DNA from: Tribonema minus
Taxonomy: Eukaryota > Sar > Xanthophyceae > Tribonematales > Tribonemataceae
Direction: 5' to 3'
Assembly (NCBI GenBank): GCA_017506865.1
Contig: JAFCMP010000088.1
Location: 186,001 to 250,000 of the forward strand
DNA length: 64,000 bases
Shown: positions 41,881-52,600 of the stretch, one piece after another
Position numbering within the stretch: the first letter of the stretch is position 1
Layout: each line of letters starts with the position of its first letter
Position numbers and translations under genes: made by a program
The notes under the pieces: model-generated
The model's input: only the letters and a program-made list of their open reading frames with translations
What the model was told of the DNA's origin: nothing
Databases searched by the model: none

Positions 41881-44800
41881 TCAGTACCACTGCGGCGGCG
41901 GCGCCATCCCGGCGGGCGGCAGGCGCCCGCCCACGCCCAGAAGGGGGCGACCATCGGGGCCCAGCGGCACGTGCGGCATCGGCGGATAATTCGGCAAGTA
42001 CCCCTGCTGGTGTGGCGGCGGCGGCGGCGGCGGGTGCACCAGCAGCGAGTTCTGCCACTGGTGCGGCGGCGGCGGCGGCGGCAGCGGCGGCGGCGCGGGC
42101 TGCTGCGGCAGTGGCGGCTGGTACATGGACGCCATCGCCCGAGGGGGCATCCGCGTCGCCGCCACTGCAGCCGCAGCTGCCGCCGCAGCCGCCGCCGCTG
42201 CTGCCGCCCCGCCTGCCGCCGCCACGGTGCTGCCGAGCAGTGGCGGCAGCGCCGCGGGCGGCAGCGGCGGCGCAGCGGGCGCCATGAACGGCGACGGCGG
42301 CAGCGGCGGCTGTCTTGCCGGGAGGCCGCTGGGCGCGCGCGCGGGCGTCGCCGTCGGCGTCGGCAGCGCCGGCGGCGGCGGCGGCGCCGTCAGCACGCCC
42401 CACCACCACGGCGGCTTCTCCGTCTCGCCGTCAGTCATCTCGTCGAGGAGGATGGCAACGCGCGGGTCGGGCATCGGCGCGCCGTCCGCGCCGTACGCGA
42501 CAAAGTCGATGGGCGGCCTGTCGAGCAGGTCGAGCAGCGAGCCGAGCCACGGCACCTTCTTGAGCTGCGGCTGCGCAAAGAGGCCCATGCGCTGCGCCTT
42601 CGCGGCGCGCAGCTTGCCGGACGCCTGCACGCTGCGCGCGAAGCCGGCCTCCCACGCCTCCTGCTCCGCGGCGCGCGCCGCGTCGGACAGCTCGCTGTCG
42701 CCGCCGCCGCCGCCGCCGCCGTGCCGCTGCTGCCGCGGCGAGGGCATCCTCGGCAGCAGCACGCCTCCGCCGCCTGTCTGCACGGGCTTCATTACCGCCT
42801 GCGCATGCGCGTCGTGCAGCGACGGCGTGCGGCGGCTCATCGCGCTGCCGCCGCCGCCGCCGCTGGGGGAAGGCGCGACGCTGTGCGGCGTCGACAGCGC
42901 GGCCGCGGCGGCAGCGGGCGTGTACGGCAGCGCGCGCGCGCGGACGCCGCCGCTGACCTGCTGCACGCCGGGCTGCCGCGCCTGCCAAGGCTGCGCGTCA
43001 ACGCGCGCGCTGCTGTCGCCGGTGCCGCCGCCGCTGCCGCCACCGCTGTCGCAGTCGGCCCTGCTCTCCGACCAACCACATGTGGACCTCGCGCGTGGGC
43101 GGGGATCGCCGCGGCCCCACGAGTCGCGGCGGTCTACCAGGTCCTGCTGCTGCGAGGTCCTATGCTGCCATTCGCCGTGACGCCGCTGATCAGCGGTCGT
43201 GGCACTGCCGCCGCCGCCGCCGCCGCCGCCGTCCGCGCCGCTGCGACTGCCCTCGCCGCACCTGCCACGGCTGCTGCCGTTGCGGCTGCCGTCGCCGCCG
43301 CTGCCATGACCGCTTTCGCCGCCGCCGTGGCCGCCGCCGGCGCCTCTCGCATCGCCGCCGTTGGTCAGCGGCGCAGCGTCCGCGGCGGCGCGCTGCTTCT
43401 TGCGCAGCTTGACAGGCGGCTGTACAGCGTCGGCACTGGCTGTGCGGTCGCCCGCAGCAGCGGCAGCGCTGCCGATTGCACCTTTTGCACTCGGCGCTGC
43501 TGCGGCGGCTCCCGCATCGCGCGCGCGCTTCAGGCGCCGCTTGGGGCCGCTCTGTACAACGCCGCCGGTGCCGCGCCCCCCCTTCTCCTCCGCGACGCTG
43601 CCGCCGCGCGCGCGCTCCGGCGACGCGCCACCGGGCGAGCCGTCTGCAGTCGCCAGGCGCGCCGCCAGCGCCGCCTGCGCGGTGCTCATGAAGTCAGAGC
43701 CGTTCAGCGCTGGTGCAACATTTGGTTGCTCCGCGTCACCTGCCGCAGAGCTGACCGCCGTGCCCGCCCCCCCTTCTGCCGCTGCCGCCGCCACCGCATC
43801 TCCCTCCTTCACGGCGGCGGCGGCGGCAGCGCGCTGCTCAGCTGCCGGTGGCGCGTGCTGCACCGCGCCCGCTGCCGCCGCGCCACCTGCTGGAGCCCCG
43901 TCCGCCTCCGCCGCAGGCGCCGCGCCGGCGGCAGCAGCCCCCTTCCGCTGGCCCTTCCTGCCCTTCCTGGCTGGCGCGCCATTGGGGTGCGACGGCTCTG
44001 CCGGCTGCGGCTCCTGCGCCAGTGATGCCGATGCAGCCGCGCGTGCACGTTTCTTGCCGATCTTGGCGCGCGCCGGCGGCGGCGCGGCGGCGGCGACGGT
44101 GGCAGCGCCCGCTGGTGGCTTTGTTGCTGGCCCCTTCGCCATTTGCGGTTTGCCCTCTGGTGCTGCTGGTGCCGTATTCGACGGCTGCGCTGACAGAGCA
44201 GCGGCCGCCGCACCAGGCGTCGCCGCAGCGTCCGCGGCGACGTCAGGCGCAGCTGTCACAGCTGCGCTCACAGGCGCTGCTGCTGTAGCTGCTGCCAGCG
44301 ATGCCGTCTCCGCCAAAGCGGTAGTGGCAGCGGCAGCTGTTGTATCGTGCGATGGATGAGCGACGGTGGGCGCCGCTGCTGCGCCATTGTGTGATGGCGT
44401 TGAAGTTGGTGGCGCTGCTTCTAGTGAGGGCTGCTGTGCTGCTGTCGATTCTGACAGCGCTGCTGATGACGCGTGCACTTCCGGTGGCGCTCGCGGCACA
44501 GCGCCCGTTATTGCTGCGCCCAGCGGCCCTGCTGCTGCGGCCGCCGGAGCGCTGAGCGCCTCCGCTGCTGCTGCTGCTGCTGTCGCCGGTGCTGGTGCCG
44601 GTTCAACTGCTGCTGATGTCGCGACAGCAACAGAAGGGCTCGCCAACGCCGCGGGGAGCAACGCATCTGTCGCACCTGATGGACCTGCTGGGGCCGCTTG
44701 CCGGTGCTGCGGTGGTACCGCAGCTGCCGACACGTCAGGCTGCGCAGTGATGCGGGCGGCCGGCACTGCCGCCGCCGCCGCTTCCACCAGCGCCACAGGC

Positions 44801-47364
44801 TCAGACACTGCTTCCGCCGCCGCTGCTGCCTCCGCATCATTCGCTGCTGCCGCCACTGCCGCTGCCGCCACTGCCGCGGCCTCCACGGCAGACGGCTCGC
44901 TCGCCGCCGACTTCGCCAACGCCATGGCTGCTGCCGCTGGTGGAGCGGCTTGCTGTAAGGCCTCTGTTGCTGCAGCAGCTGCCCCCGCCTCTGGAAGCCC
45001 AGGCGCTGCTGCACCCTTGATTTGGTGCAAGGATGCCAGCCCCGTGCCCTCCGCCGCCTTCTCGGGCGCCGGCGCCGCCACCGCCGCTGCGGCAGCTGGC
45101 GGCGACGCGCCCTCCACCGCTGCTGCCGGAGCTTTAGTGTCCAGCGCTGCAACTGCAGCATCAGCAGCAATCGCCGCCGCCACAGGTGCTGACTGTGCTA
45201 CCGGCAAGCGCGATGATGCCGCAGCAGCAGCCCCCTCCTCCGGCGCTGCAGCTGCGCCTGTCCGCGCCAACGCTTCCACTGCGCGTGGCATCGAAATCGC
45301 TGATGCCTCCTCCAGCTCCGCGCCTGCCGAAGCAGCACCTGCGACTGGCGAATCGTTTTGCAGCGGCAGCAGCTGCACCGAGGCGCCCGGGGATGGCGCG
45401 CTGGCTACTGGACCGCCGCCAGCTGGCACCTCCACCCCTGCTGCCGCCGGTGCTGCAACAGCAGTAGTAGGCTGCGCTGAGGTGGAACCAGCCCCTCCAT
45501 CGACATCCATGGGTGCTGTTGCTGCTGGCGGTGCTGCTGCTGCTGGCGGTGCTGCAGCGGGCTGCACCGGGGTCGGCAATTGTGCCGCCACTCCTGTTGT
45601 AGGCACAACAACTGACGCCGCTCCGGTTGCGGCTTTGCTGGACGAAGGTGCCGGTGTTGCATCAACTGCTGCAGCGTGCACTGCCGCCGGTGTCGTTGCT
45701 ACTACTGCTGCGGGAGCTGGAGCTGTTGGTGGAGGCGCTGATGCTGTTGGGCTGACTGCTGCTGCAGGGGCTGGTGCTGATGCCGCGGGGGGCGCGGTGG
45801 CCGCGCGTTCAGCAGTTGCTGCTGCGCCTGCTGCCGTTGCTGTTGAATCGGCGGCGGCGGCGGCGGCAGCAGGTCTTGCAGACACTGCCAGCGGCACGTC
45901 GGCATCCTCCATATCTACCTCCATGGGTGCCACGGTAGTCGACGCAGCACCAGCAGCGCCTGCGACAGCTGGCGCTTGGCCACTACTGCCCTGCGGCATC
46001 GCTGTCGACGTCTCAGCAGGCTGCGCTGGCAGCTCTGCAGCAGGCAGTGGCAGCGTCTCCCCCGCCTTCGCAGTCGCAGCCGCTTGAGGCACGGCCCCCT
46101 CCGCAGTTTGCGGGGCAGCTGCCGCTGCTGCGGGAGCGCCATCACCTTTCGGCGACGCACTGGGTGCAGCAGCAGCGCCGGCCCCCCCACCCGCCGCCCC
46201 GGCACTGGGCTTCCTGCCCTTGCCCGCCGCCGGCTCCTTGCGTGGCCTCCCCCTCCCCTTCTTCGCCGGCGCCGGCTCCTCTGCTGCTGCCGCCGCTGCC
46301 GCAGCGCTGCCAGCGCCATGCGCAGCGGCATCGCGCGTAGCTGTCGCCGCCGCCGCGCCGCCTGCCGCGCCCGTTGCCTGCGCAGCGCCCTTGCGCGCCT
46401 CCTCCGCGAAGTGACGCAGCAGCTGCCGCTCAGTCATGTGCTGCAGGTGCGCATCAGGTGCCGTGGCGTCCGCGGCGGCAGCGGCTGCCGGCGCCCGTGA
46501 AGCCGCTTTGGCCTTGGGTGCCGCGCGATTTTTCGCCGCTGCCGCCGCTGCGCCGCCCCTGCCCCTCCCCCTGCCCCGCCCTCGCCCCCGGTTCGTCGCC
46601 GGCGCCGCCGCCGCAGCGCGCTCTCCAGCTGCAGTGTCAGCAGCAGCCTGCGCGGCGGACGCAGCGGCGCTGGCTGCGCCATCTGCAGCTGCCGCCGACG
46701 CATCCGCAGCAGCAGTTTCTTCAGCCGCCGCCTTGCTGGTTTTTGATCCATCAGCGGCTGGCTTGCCAGGCTCGGTGGTTTTAGCAACAGCTTCAGCAGC
46801 ATTGTCCGCTTTGGTGTCTGCCGGCGCGGCAGCGGCGGCGTCGGTATCATCAGCGCTTAGCGCTCTAGCACTTCTGGATTTTTTTAGCGCTGCTGGCCTG
46901 CCTGCAGCCGCGCCGCCCCTGCCGCTCTTGCTGCTCGCTGACAGAGACCTCTTGAGGCCCCTCCTCGGTGCATTGCCGACTGCAGCGTCCTCTGTTTCCT
47001 GCGATGCAGCAGCGGCTGCTGCTGCAGCTGCGCCGCTGTCCGGGGCTGCTCGTTGCTGCTCCTCTAGCTGCTTCTGCTGCTCCGCCAGCAGTTTCATCTG
47101 CTGCCTGACAGACATGACAGGTGTTACCCCTGCACCAGGAGTAGAGGGCTTACGACCTCGCCGAGCTTTGCTGACCGCCGGCGCCGCAATGGTCAAGGCA
47201 GCATTATTTGACGCCATGGCGCTCGCTGTTGTCTCGCTTGACTGCTCCGCTTCAAGGGTGGGATCTGTACCTCGCTCAACCTCGGCGCTCACCTCGCCAG
47301 CTTTCGGTTGCTGTGTCTTGACATCACCTGGAAAAATGTTACTTTCCGGACCAGCATCAGCCAT
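41881..47364 (-). CDS. Very large alanine-rich AT-hook protein
   Basis: A single uninterrupted frame of 1,827 residues from the ATG at 47364 (MADAGPESNIFPGD). I recognise motifs, not a family. Near the N-terminus are an AT-hook-like ARRGRKPSTPG and a Gln-rich coiled segment (KLLAEQQKQLEEQQR), then an RG repeat (NRGRGRGRGRGRGG) and a canonical AT-hook, KKGRGRPRKEP (near residues 367-378, with GRKPSAG just after). About 900 residues of Ala/Pro/Val/Ser low complexity follow, then Gly/Arg/Ser-rich sequence. The only globular-looking part is near the C-terminus (about 41.9-42.7 kb), with EAWEAGFARSVQASGKLRAA, KKVPWLGSLLDLLDRPPIDF, RVAILLDEMTDGE and PPWWWG. AT-hooks bind the minor groove of AT-rich DNA, so a chromatin role is likely. 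The shared 170-bp upstream gap faces the RuvX gene. Confidence 0.75.
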   Translation of the reverse strand: MADAGPESNIFPGDVKTQQPKAGEVSAEVERGTDPTLEAEQSSETTASAMASNNAALTIAAPAVSKARRGRKPSTPGAGVTPVMSVRQQMKLLAEQQKQLEEQQRAAPDSGAAAAAAAAASQETEDAAVGNAPRRGLKRSLSASSKSGRGGAAAGRPAALKKSRSARALSADDTDAAAAAPADTKADNAAEAVAKTTEPGKPAADGSKTSKAAAEETAAADASAAAADGAASAAASAAQAAADTAAGERAAAAAPATNRGRGRGRGRGRGGAAAAAAKNRAAPKAKAASRAPAAAAAADATAPDAHLQHMTERQLLRHFAEEARKGAAQATGAAGGAAAATATRDAAAHGAGSAAAAAAAAEEPAPAKKGRGRPRKEPAAGKGRKPSAGAAGGGAGAAAAPSASPKGDGAPAAAAAAPQTAEGAVPQAAATAKAGETLPLPAAELPAQPAETSTAMPQGSSGQAPAVAGAAGAASTTVAPMEVDMEDADVPLAVSARPAAAAAAADSTATAAGAAATAERAATAPPAASAPAPAAAVSPTASAPPPTAPAPAAVVATTPAAVHAAAVDATPAPSSSKAATGAASVVVPTTGVAAQLPTPVQPAAAPPAAAAPPAATAPMDVDGGAGSTSAQPTTAVAAPAAAGVEVPAGGGPVASAPSPGASVQLLPLQNDSPVAGAASAGAELEEASAISMPRAVEALARTGAAAAPEEGAAAAASSRLPVAQSAPVAAAIAADAAVAALDTKAPAAAVEGASPPAAAAAVAAPAPEKAAEGTGLASLHQIKGAAAPGLPEAGAAAAATEALQQAAPPAAAAMALAKSAASEPSAVEAAAVAAAAVAAAANDAEAAAAAEAVSEPVALVEAAAAAVPAARITAQPDVSAAAVPPQHRQAAPAGPSGATDALLPAALASPSVAVATSAAVEPAPAPATAAAAAAEALSAPAAAAAGPLGAAITGAVPRAPPEVHASSAALSESTAAQQPSLEAAPPTSTPSHNGAAAAPTVAHPSHDTTAAAATTALAETASLAAATAAAPVSAAVTAAPDVAADAAATPGAAAAALSAQPSNTAPAAPEGKPQMAKGPATKPPAGAATVAAAAPPPARAKIGKKRARAAASASLAQEPQPAEPSHPNGAPARKGRKGQRKGAAAAGAAPAAEADGAPAGGAAAAGAVQHAPPAAEQRAAAAAAVKEGDAVAAAAAEGGAGTAVSSAAGDAEQPNVAPALNGSDFMSTAQAALAARLATADGSPGGASPERARGGSVAEEKGGRGTGGVVQSGPKRRLKRARDAGAAAAAPSAKGAIGSAAAAAGDRTASADAVQPPVKLRKKQRAAADAAPLTNGGDARGAGGGHGGGESGHGSGGDGSRNGSSRGRCGEGSRSGADGGGGGGGGSATTADQRRHGEWQHRTSQQQDLVDRRDSWGRGDPRPRARSTCGWSESRADCDSGGGSGGGTGDSSARVDAQPWQARQPGVQQVSGGVRARALPYTPAAAAAALSTPHSVAPSPSGGGGGSAMSRRTPSLHDAHAQAVMKPVQTGGGGVLLPRMPSPRQQRHGGGGGGGDSELSDAARAAEQEAWEAGFARSVQASGKLRAAKAQRMGLFAQPQLKKVPWLGSLLDLLDRPPIDFVAYGADGAPMPDPRVAILLDEMTDGETEKPPWWWGVLTAPPPPPALPTPTATPARAPSGLPARQPPLPPSPFMAPAAPPLPPAALPPLLGSTVAAAGGAAAAAAAAAAAAAAVAATRMPPRAMASMYQPPLPQQPAPPPLPPPPPPHQWQNSLLVHPPPPPPPHQQGYLPNYPPMPHVPLGPDGRPLLGVGGRLPPAGMAPPPQWY

Positions 47365-47534
47365 TATGCCGCCCCACCGCGCCCCTCCCCTGAGCGGCCC
47401 TCCGAGGGACGCCGCCACTTGTGTGCTTTCTATTACTTTCAGCCAGCAACTGCAACTTTCGGCGAGGGATGTCACCGGAGCGTTCAGGAAGAAGGCACGG
47501 GCGGCAGAGCGCGAGAGGTGGGCGCGCATTGATC
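47365..47534. promoter_or_regulatory. Divergent promoter between AT-hook and RuvX genes
   Basis: Only 170 bp separates the two divergent ATGs, so both 5' UTRs and core promoters must lie here or overlap coding sequence. No named element is evident. Confidence 0.55.
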
Positions 47535-48617
47535 ATGGGGATGCTGCAGTCGCACACGAGACGGCGCGCGGGCAAGAGGCCGCCACCGTGGCGCTCGGTC
47601 TGTGGAGGTGCCGCTGCCTTCGGGAGCATCGTGCTGATGCTGCAGCAAACAGCGGTGTCGTTCATGGTTTCTACAGCTCCCATCTCGGCTCCATGGTCTC
47701 AGATATACATGCTGCGGCCCCTGCAGCAGCAGGAAGGGAGTTCCTTACAAGGAATCAGGACGTTGGCGGTGGACTTCGGCACGAAGCGGCTGGGAATTGC
47801 AGTTGGCCTGGGCATTGCCCCACGGCCTCTGGCGGTGATACCAAACAAGGGCAATCACACGGTCGTGGCGCAAGAAATCATCAAATTTGGACGCGGAGAG
47901 GGTGTCGCAAATTACATTGTGGGGTTGCCACTTGACAGGTGAGACAGACGGTTTCAGAGGCCTGCATCTCCCGTCTTGCGTCGGATCCTCTCAATTCAAG
48001 ATCGGGGATGCATGCGGGCTACAGGTACACAACCACAGCCAGCCCACGCGCATTCCCTCGCAGACATCCAGCCGCAGCTGACGCAAATCCAAGCTTGCGC
48101 ACAACAAGCCCCCCCCCCCCCCCCCGCCCCGCCCCCCCGCCCCCGCGCGCGCAGGGACGGCAGCGAGACGGCCATGAGCGCGTGCGCGCGCAACTTCTCG
48201 CAGGCGCTCGCGGACGCGCTCGCGGCGCGCGGCGCACATCGCGTCTCCATGTGGGATGAGCGCTTCTCGAGCGTGGAGGCGCAGTCGCGCCTGGCGCGCC
48301 ACCGCGGCAACCACGACGTCGACGCCGTCGCCGCGTGCGCGATCCTCGAGCACTACTTCGAGGAGGGCGGGGAGGGCGCGGAGGTCGTGGCGGCCAGCGC
48401 GAATGTGTCTGAGTGCGTTGACAAATACGGTGGTGAAGCAGCGGCGGCGGTGCAGCCGGAGAATCGGCTGGGGGAGATGCTGCGGATGCGGGGGGAGGCG
48501 CGGAGAGAGGGGGGGGGGCGCGATGCCGGGGGTGGCGGCGGCGGCGGCGGCGGCGGCACTCGAGCAAAGCCGAAGCGCCAGCCGAAGAAGCGGCAACGAG
48601 GGCAAAGCTTGCTGTAA
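47535..48617 (+). CDS. ruvX: Plastid-targeted RuvX/YqgF Holliday-junction resolvase-like nuclease
   Basis: Exons 47535-47938 and 48155-48617 join in phase (GLPLD-R|DGSETAM) to give 288 residues. The YqgF core is complete: first acidic strand LAVDFGTKRLGIAVG (D80), YIVGLPLDRDGSE, WDERFSSVEA (E170), and the final Asp in NHDVDAVAACAIL. Bacterial YqgF acts in 16S rRNA 5' maturation and is proposed as a junction resolvase. The ATG at 47535 is followed by an Arg-rich n-region, a hydrophobic core and TAVSFMVSTAP (F43), matching ochrophyte plastid import. The open frame extends upstream to further ATGs, but these would bury the signal peptide. A Gly-rich, basic tail extends the C-terminus. The intron ends in a ~50-base C-rich tract before the acceptor. 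Confidence 0.93.
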
Positions 48618-49697
48618 TGCAACCTGTCTTTACAAATTTGATGTTTGTGTGTGGTCATGTCTGTACGCATTGCGGTCGTATGGTCAATGCACTTGCCTAT
48701 GTGCACCATTGTGAACAGAATTGCCTGCTCACACTTCCAGGGTCACATTCGAGCTGCTGCCATTCAGAAAAGTCCTGAGTTGAAGAGCAGGCTGTACTCT
48801 TTGTGCTTTTGAGAAACTGCGTGTCGGATGCCAAGCTTGATGCTCCATTCACGTATGTGACGAATGTGTGCGCTGAGTGTTGCATTTGCACATGATGGTT
48901 TCGTCTTGGTGAAACTGCTTGGGCCATTACGAAGAGCATGAGGGGCTGTCGGTGTGATAGGACAACCTCCGCCTTTTTCATTATAAGTGCTGAAGGAAAC
49001 TCTGCTTGACATTCGGAATACGGAGAAGCGTGCGTACTCCGCTGCGCAGAACATGCAATTCAGGCAGTGCAGATTGGACACCGAACACGGCCAATGAAAT
49101 GCTGCGCCAGCAATTGTGATTTAAGGTGGCATGCTCAGCACAAGCGAGCAACTTCAAGTTGTGGTCCTCAACAGCCACCTTCACAGTGCAAACATTATCC
49201 CTGGTGAATGTTTGATTCACTTATGGACTGCGAGGGGCCAATGCAATGATGCGTAATGCAGATCAAGAACATGCATGGTTGCATCAGCGAAAACAGGATA
49301 TGTCAGCAGCAGGATGACGAGTGGATGCTGAACTGATTGATGTCATTTCAACCAGTCAAAAGGTCACCACATTCATGAGTGCTGCGCCTGTGTCCCCTGC
49401 TGGCAGTGGGTCGTGGAGCTGTGTCATTCCAGGAGGTGTTGGCATAAAACGTGTAGACAACACCACGCACCCAACATATCATGGTAGGGTGCAGCAGCTA
49501 CATGTGTGATGTGCTGTCAATCGTCCGGCTAATATAAATCGGCACCACTAAATGCTGTGCAGGCTGCGCCAGAGCCCTCTTTGTGCGCGTCTTCCAACCC
49601 CCCCCCGTACCGCTGTCAACTTGGGACAGCGCAAATCTAAGCATCTATCCCCACAGGCAAAGGCACCATCCTTCAAAGCAATCTGCCGTGTCCACTA
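48618..49697. other. Convergent intergenic region
   Basis: 1.1 kb between the 3' ends of the RuvX and CRY-DASH genes. It is AT-rich compared with its neighbours. No open frame of note is present; presumed 3' UTRs and spacer. Confidence 0.6.
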
Positions 49698-52600
49698 CTA
49701 CCCTCTCCGGCGCCCCCCTCTCCCCCCCCGCCTCTTGCCGCCGCCCAGATCCCCGTGCCGCTGGCCCACCTCGGAAGCGCTGAAGGGCAGCGTGCGCTGC
49801 GGCGCGGGGTAGTCGCCGCCGGGGCCGACCCTGCAGCCGACCTCCGCCTGCAGCGCGCGCGGCATCGCGTGCGGCGCGTGCACATGCTGCCGCGGGACGC
49901 GTGCGAGCTCCGGGCACCAGTGGCGCACGTAGGCGCCGTCGGGGTCGTACTGGTGCGCCTGCAGCGTGTGGGTGTGGAGGTTAGGGGGGGGGGGTGAGGG
50001 GGAAGCTTGCGCAAAGTGGGCTTCTTGCCCGTTGAGCAAGTTGGGGGGGGAGGGGGGGGGGGGGGGCAGGGGGGGGGGGGGAGGTGAGTGAAGCGTTTGC
50101 AGAGTGGGCCTTCTGCCAGTCGAGCGAGCTGGGTTGCAACAGAGGGGCGAGCTGCTCGACGCGCGGCTCGCAAAGTGGGACGCAAACGCAGGCGCGATTG
50201 GTGCACGCGTGATGTGGCGCAGCAGTCAGCGCTGGTGCACGGTGAGCACTGAGGCGAAGGCATTGACGACACTTCAGGGCATGCAGCAGTACTGGGTGCA
50301 GACTGGGTATCTCTGTGTGACACAGGCGGGCAGGCGGCGCCGGCCAACAGTGACGCTGCTGCAGGGCAGTGTCGGGCGCGGCGGCGGCACCAACCCGGCA
50401 GCAAGGCCCTCATGGGCGAGTATGCATCGATGCGTGCAGGCGCGCGCGCACGCACACGCGCGCACGCAGCCCGCGCGGCGCACTGCACACGATCGCAGCA
50501 ATGGCACACCTGCTTGGGTATGTTGAAGCGGTTGAGGCGCCCGCCCTGCAGCCCCGCGAGCGCGTGCCAGTTGCCCCAATTGCTGGCGACGTCGTAGTCC
50601 AGCAGCAGGCTCTCAAAGTGGTCCGCGCCGAGGCGCCAGTCGAGCCCGAGGTCGTGCACGAGGTAGCTCGCCGCGTTCTGGCGGCCGCGGTTGGACATGA
50701 AGCCCGTCGCAGCGATCTCGCGCATGTTGGCGTCCACGAGGGGGCTGCCGGTGCGCCCCTCCTTCCACGCGGCGAGAGCGCTGAAGTCCTTCTGCGCACG
50801 CGCACGCGCGCAGGGCGGTTGCGATTGCAGCTTTCAGAACCACCACTTCTTGAATGTGCATGAGACTGCATACCGTGATAACTGGTTCAGATGTATGTGC
50901 ACGCCATGCGGGGGGAAGGAGCGGCGCGGGGGTGTGGGGTGTGTGGGGGGGGGGGGGGGGGGGGGGGGAACTGTGCAGTGGGTGATGCCAGCGACCTCAG
51001 TCACTGGCCTGCGGCAGCTGCATGTGATGCACAGGCGCATGGTCAGAGGCCATGACATCCCATGACATCACAGCTTAGGCGCCATTTGGCAAGGCGTCGG
51101 CGCGCTGACTCGGCGCTCACGACCACTTCTGTGGCCATGACATCACAACTTAGGCGCCATTCGGCATGGCGTCAGCGCGCTGACTTGGCGCGCTTGCGTA
51201 CTGCGAATTGGGTCTGCTCAGTGCCGCAAAACCATCATGCTGCAACGCTTGCGGCGGCGCCAGGAACGCTTGGACCTGTGGCTTCTGTTGTTCAGTGGTG
51301 GCGGCGCCGGACTATGGGCGCACACAGCGACAGCTGTTGATGATCAACTGCAGTGCACTGGGCATGCGCACGTACGAACACAAGTCTACATGCTGCGCCG
51401 TTATAATCGCGGCGGTCGACTCTGACCCATGTGCTGGGAGCCAATGCCATGCGCCTTGCGCTCTGGCGCCGCACTGCGTGTGCACGCAGAGTACACAGCA
51501 CAAATGATTATTGTACCCGCTTGTGTTCGTACAGTGCACCCCAATACAGCACGGACACTGCAGATGCAACAGCGTGCACTCTACGGTGACTTTCCTGAGG
51601 CAGGGCTGCGCACTCCGCTGCAACAAAAGCGACGGGCGCTGCGCTTCCGCATCTCAGGAAACAATGTGCCGCACAACCATCAGGCAGACGCGGTGCTCAG
51701 GGTGTGCGTACCTGCCACTTGTGCCCCTCGCGCGGGTGCACGCCGTCGGGGTAGAAGAGGCGGGCGCCATGCTTGGCGACGTAGAACTTGAAGTAGTCTC
51801 TCCACCTGCATCAGGGTTGACCAGCGAGCATCGAGCCAAGAAACCGTTGCGACGCGGTCAGCCGCACTGGACGCTGGAGTTTTGCAAGTGTACTTGACTT
51901 GATGTGCATGCATCTAAACAGCGCAGCAGATGAGAAGCCGACTGTGAACGGCGCTGTGCGCCCCCCACATCTTGGACTGCGCTGCTGCACGCCGGGGCGT
52001 GCTTTGCAAATCTGCTGCGCAGTGCCGACAGGCTGGCAGCAGCGCTGTCAGCATGAATCTAGCACTGAAACAGCGTGAGACGCGGCGCCGGTCTGCCGAG
52101 CGCTGACTCACTCTCTCCCTCTCTCAGTCACTGACTCACTCACTCACTACTCACTCGCGCACTCACATGAGCTCAAACGTCATCCAGTACGTGCTCTTGT
52201 TGGCGACGCGCTCCGCCTCGTAGCGCTTGCACGCCGCGTGCACGGCGCGCGCGCTCACGCACCCCGCCGCGAGCCACGGCGAGAACTTGCTCGAGTAGTC
52301 GGCGCCGAGCATGCCGTTGCGCGTGTCAAAGTACGTCGCCAGCGCGTCGGACTCGAGGGTGTAGTGGTTGAGGCGTGCCATCGCGGCGATTTCGCCGCCC
52401 CGAAACGGCAACACCCCCTTGGGGTCCCCCTCGCCGGTCTCCCCCTCCGCGAAGCCGAGATCCTGGGGAGGGGGGGGGGGGGGGGGGGGCTGAGGCGATG
52501 GCTTCGCGTCTTCAGACATCGAAGGCAGGTGCAAGGCGCACTCCTGCTTACGCCAAGCTGTAACGAGAGTGCTGAGGTAGCGAGGCTGGTGTGTGATGCA

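Noticed and set aside
41971-46087. Long plus-strand frames (684 and 573 codons)
   Set aside because: Mirror images of the Ala/Gly-rich AT-hook gene; the composition is what a complement of GCN codons gives.
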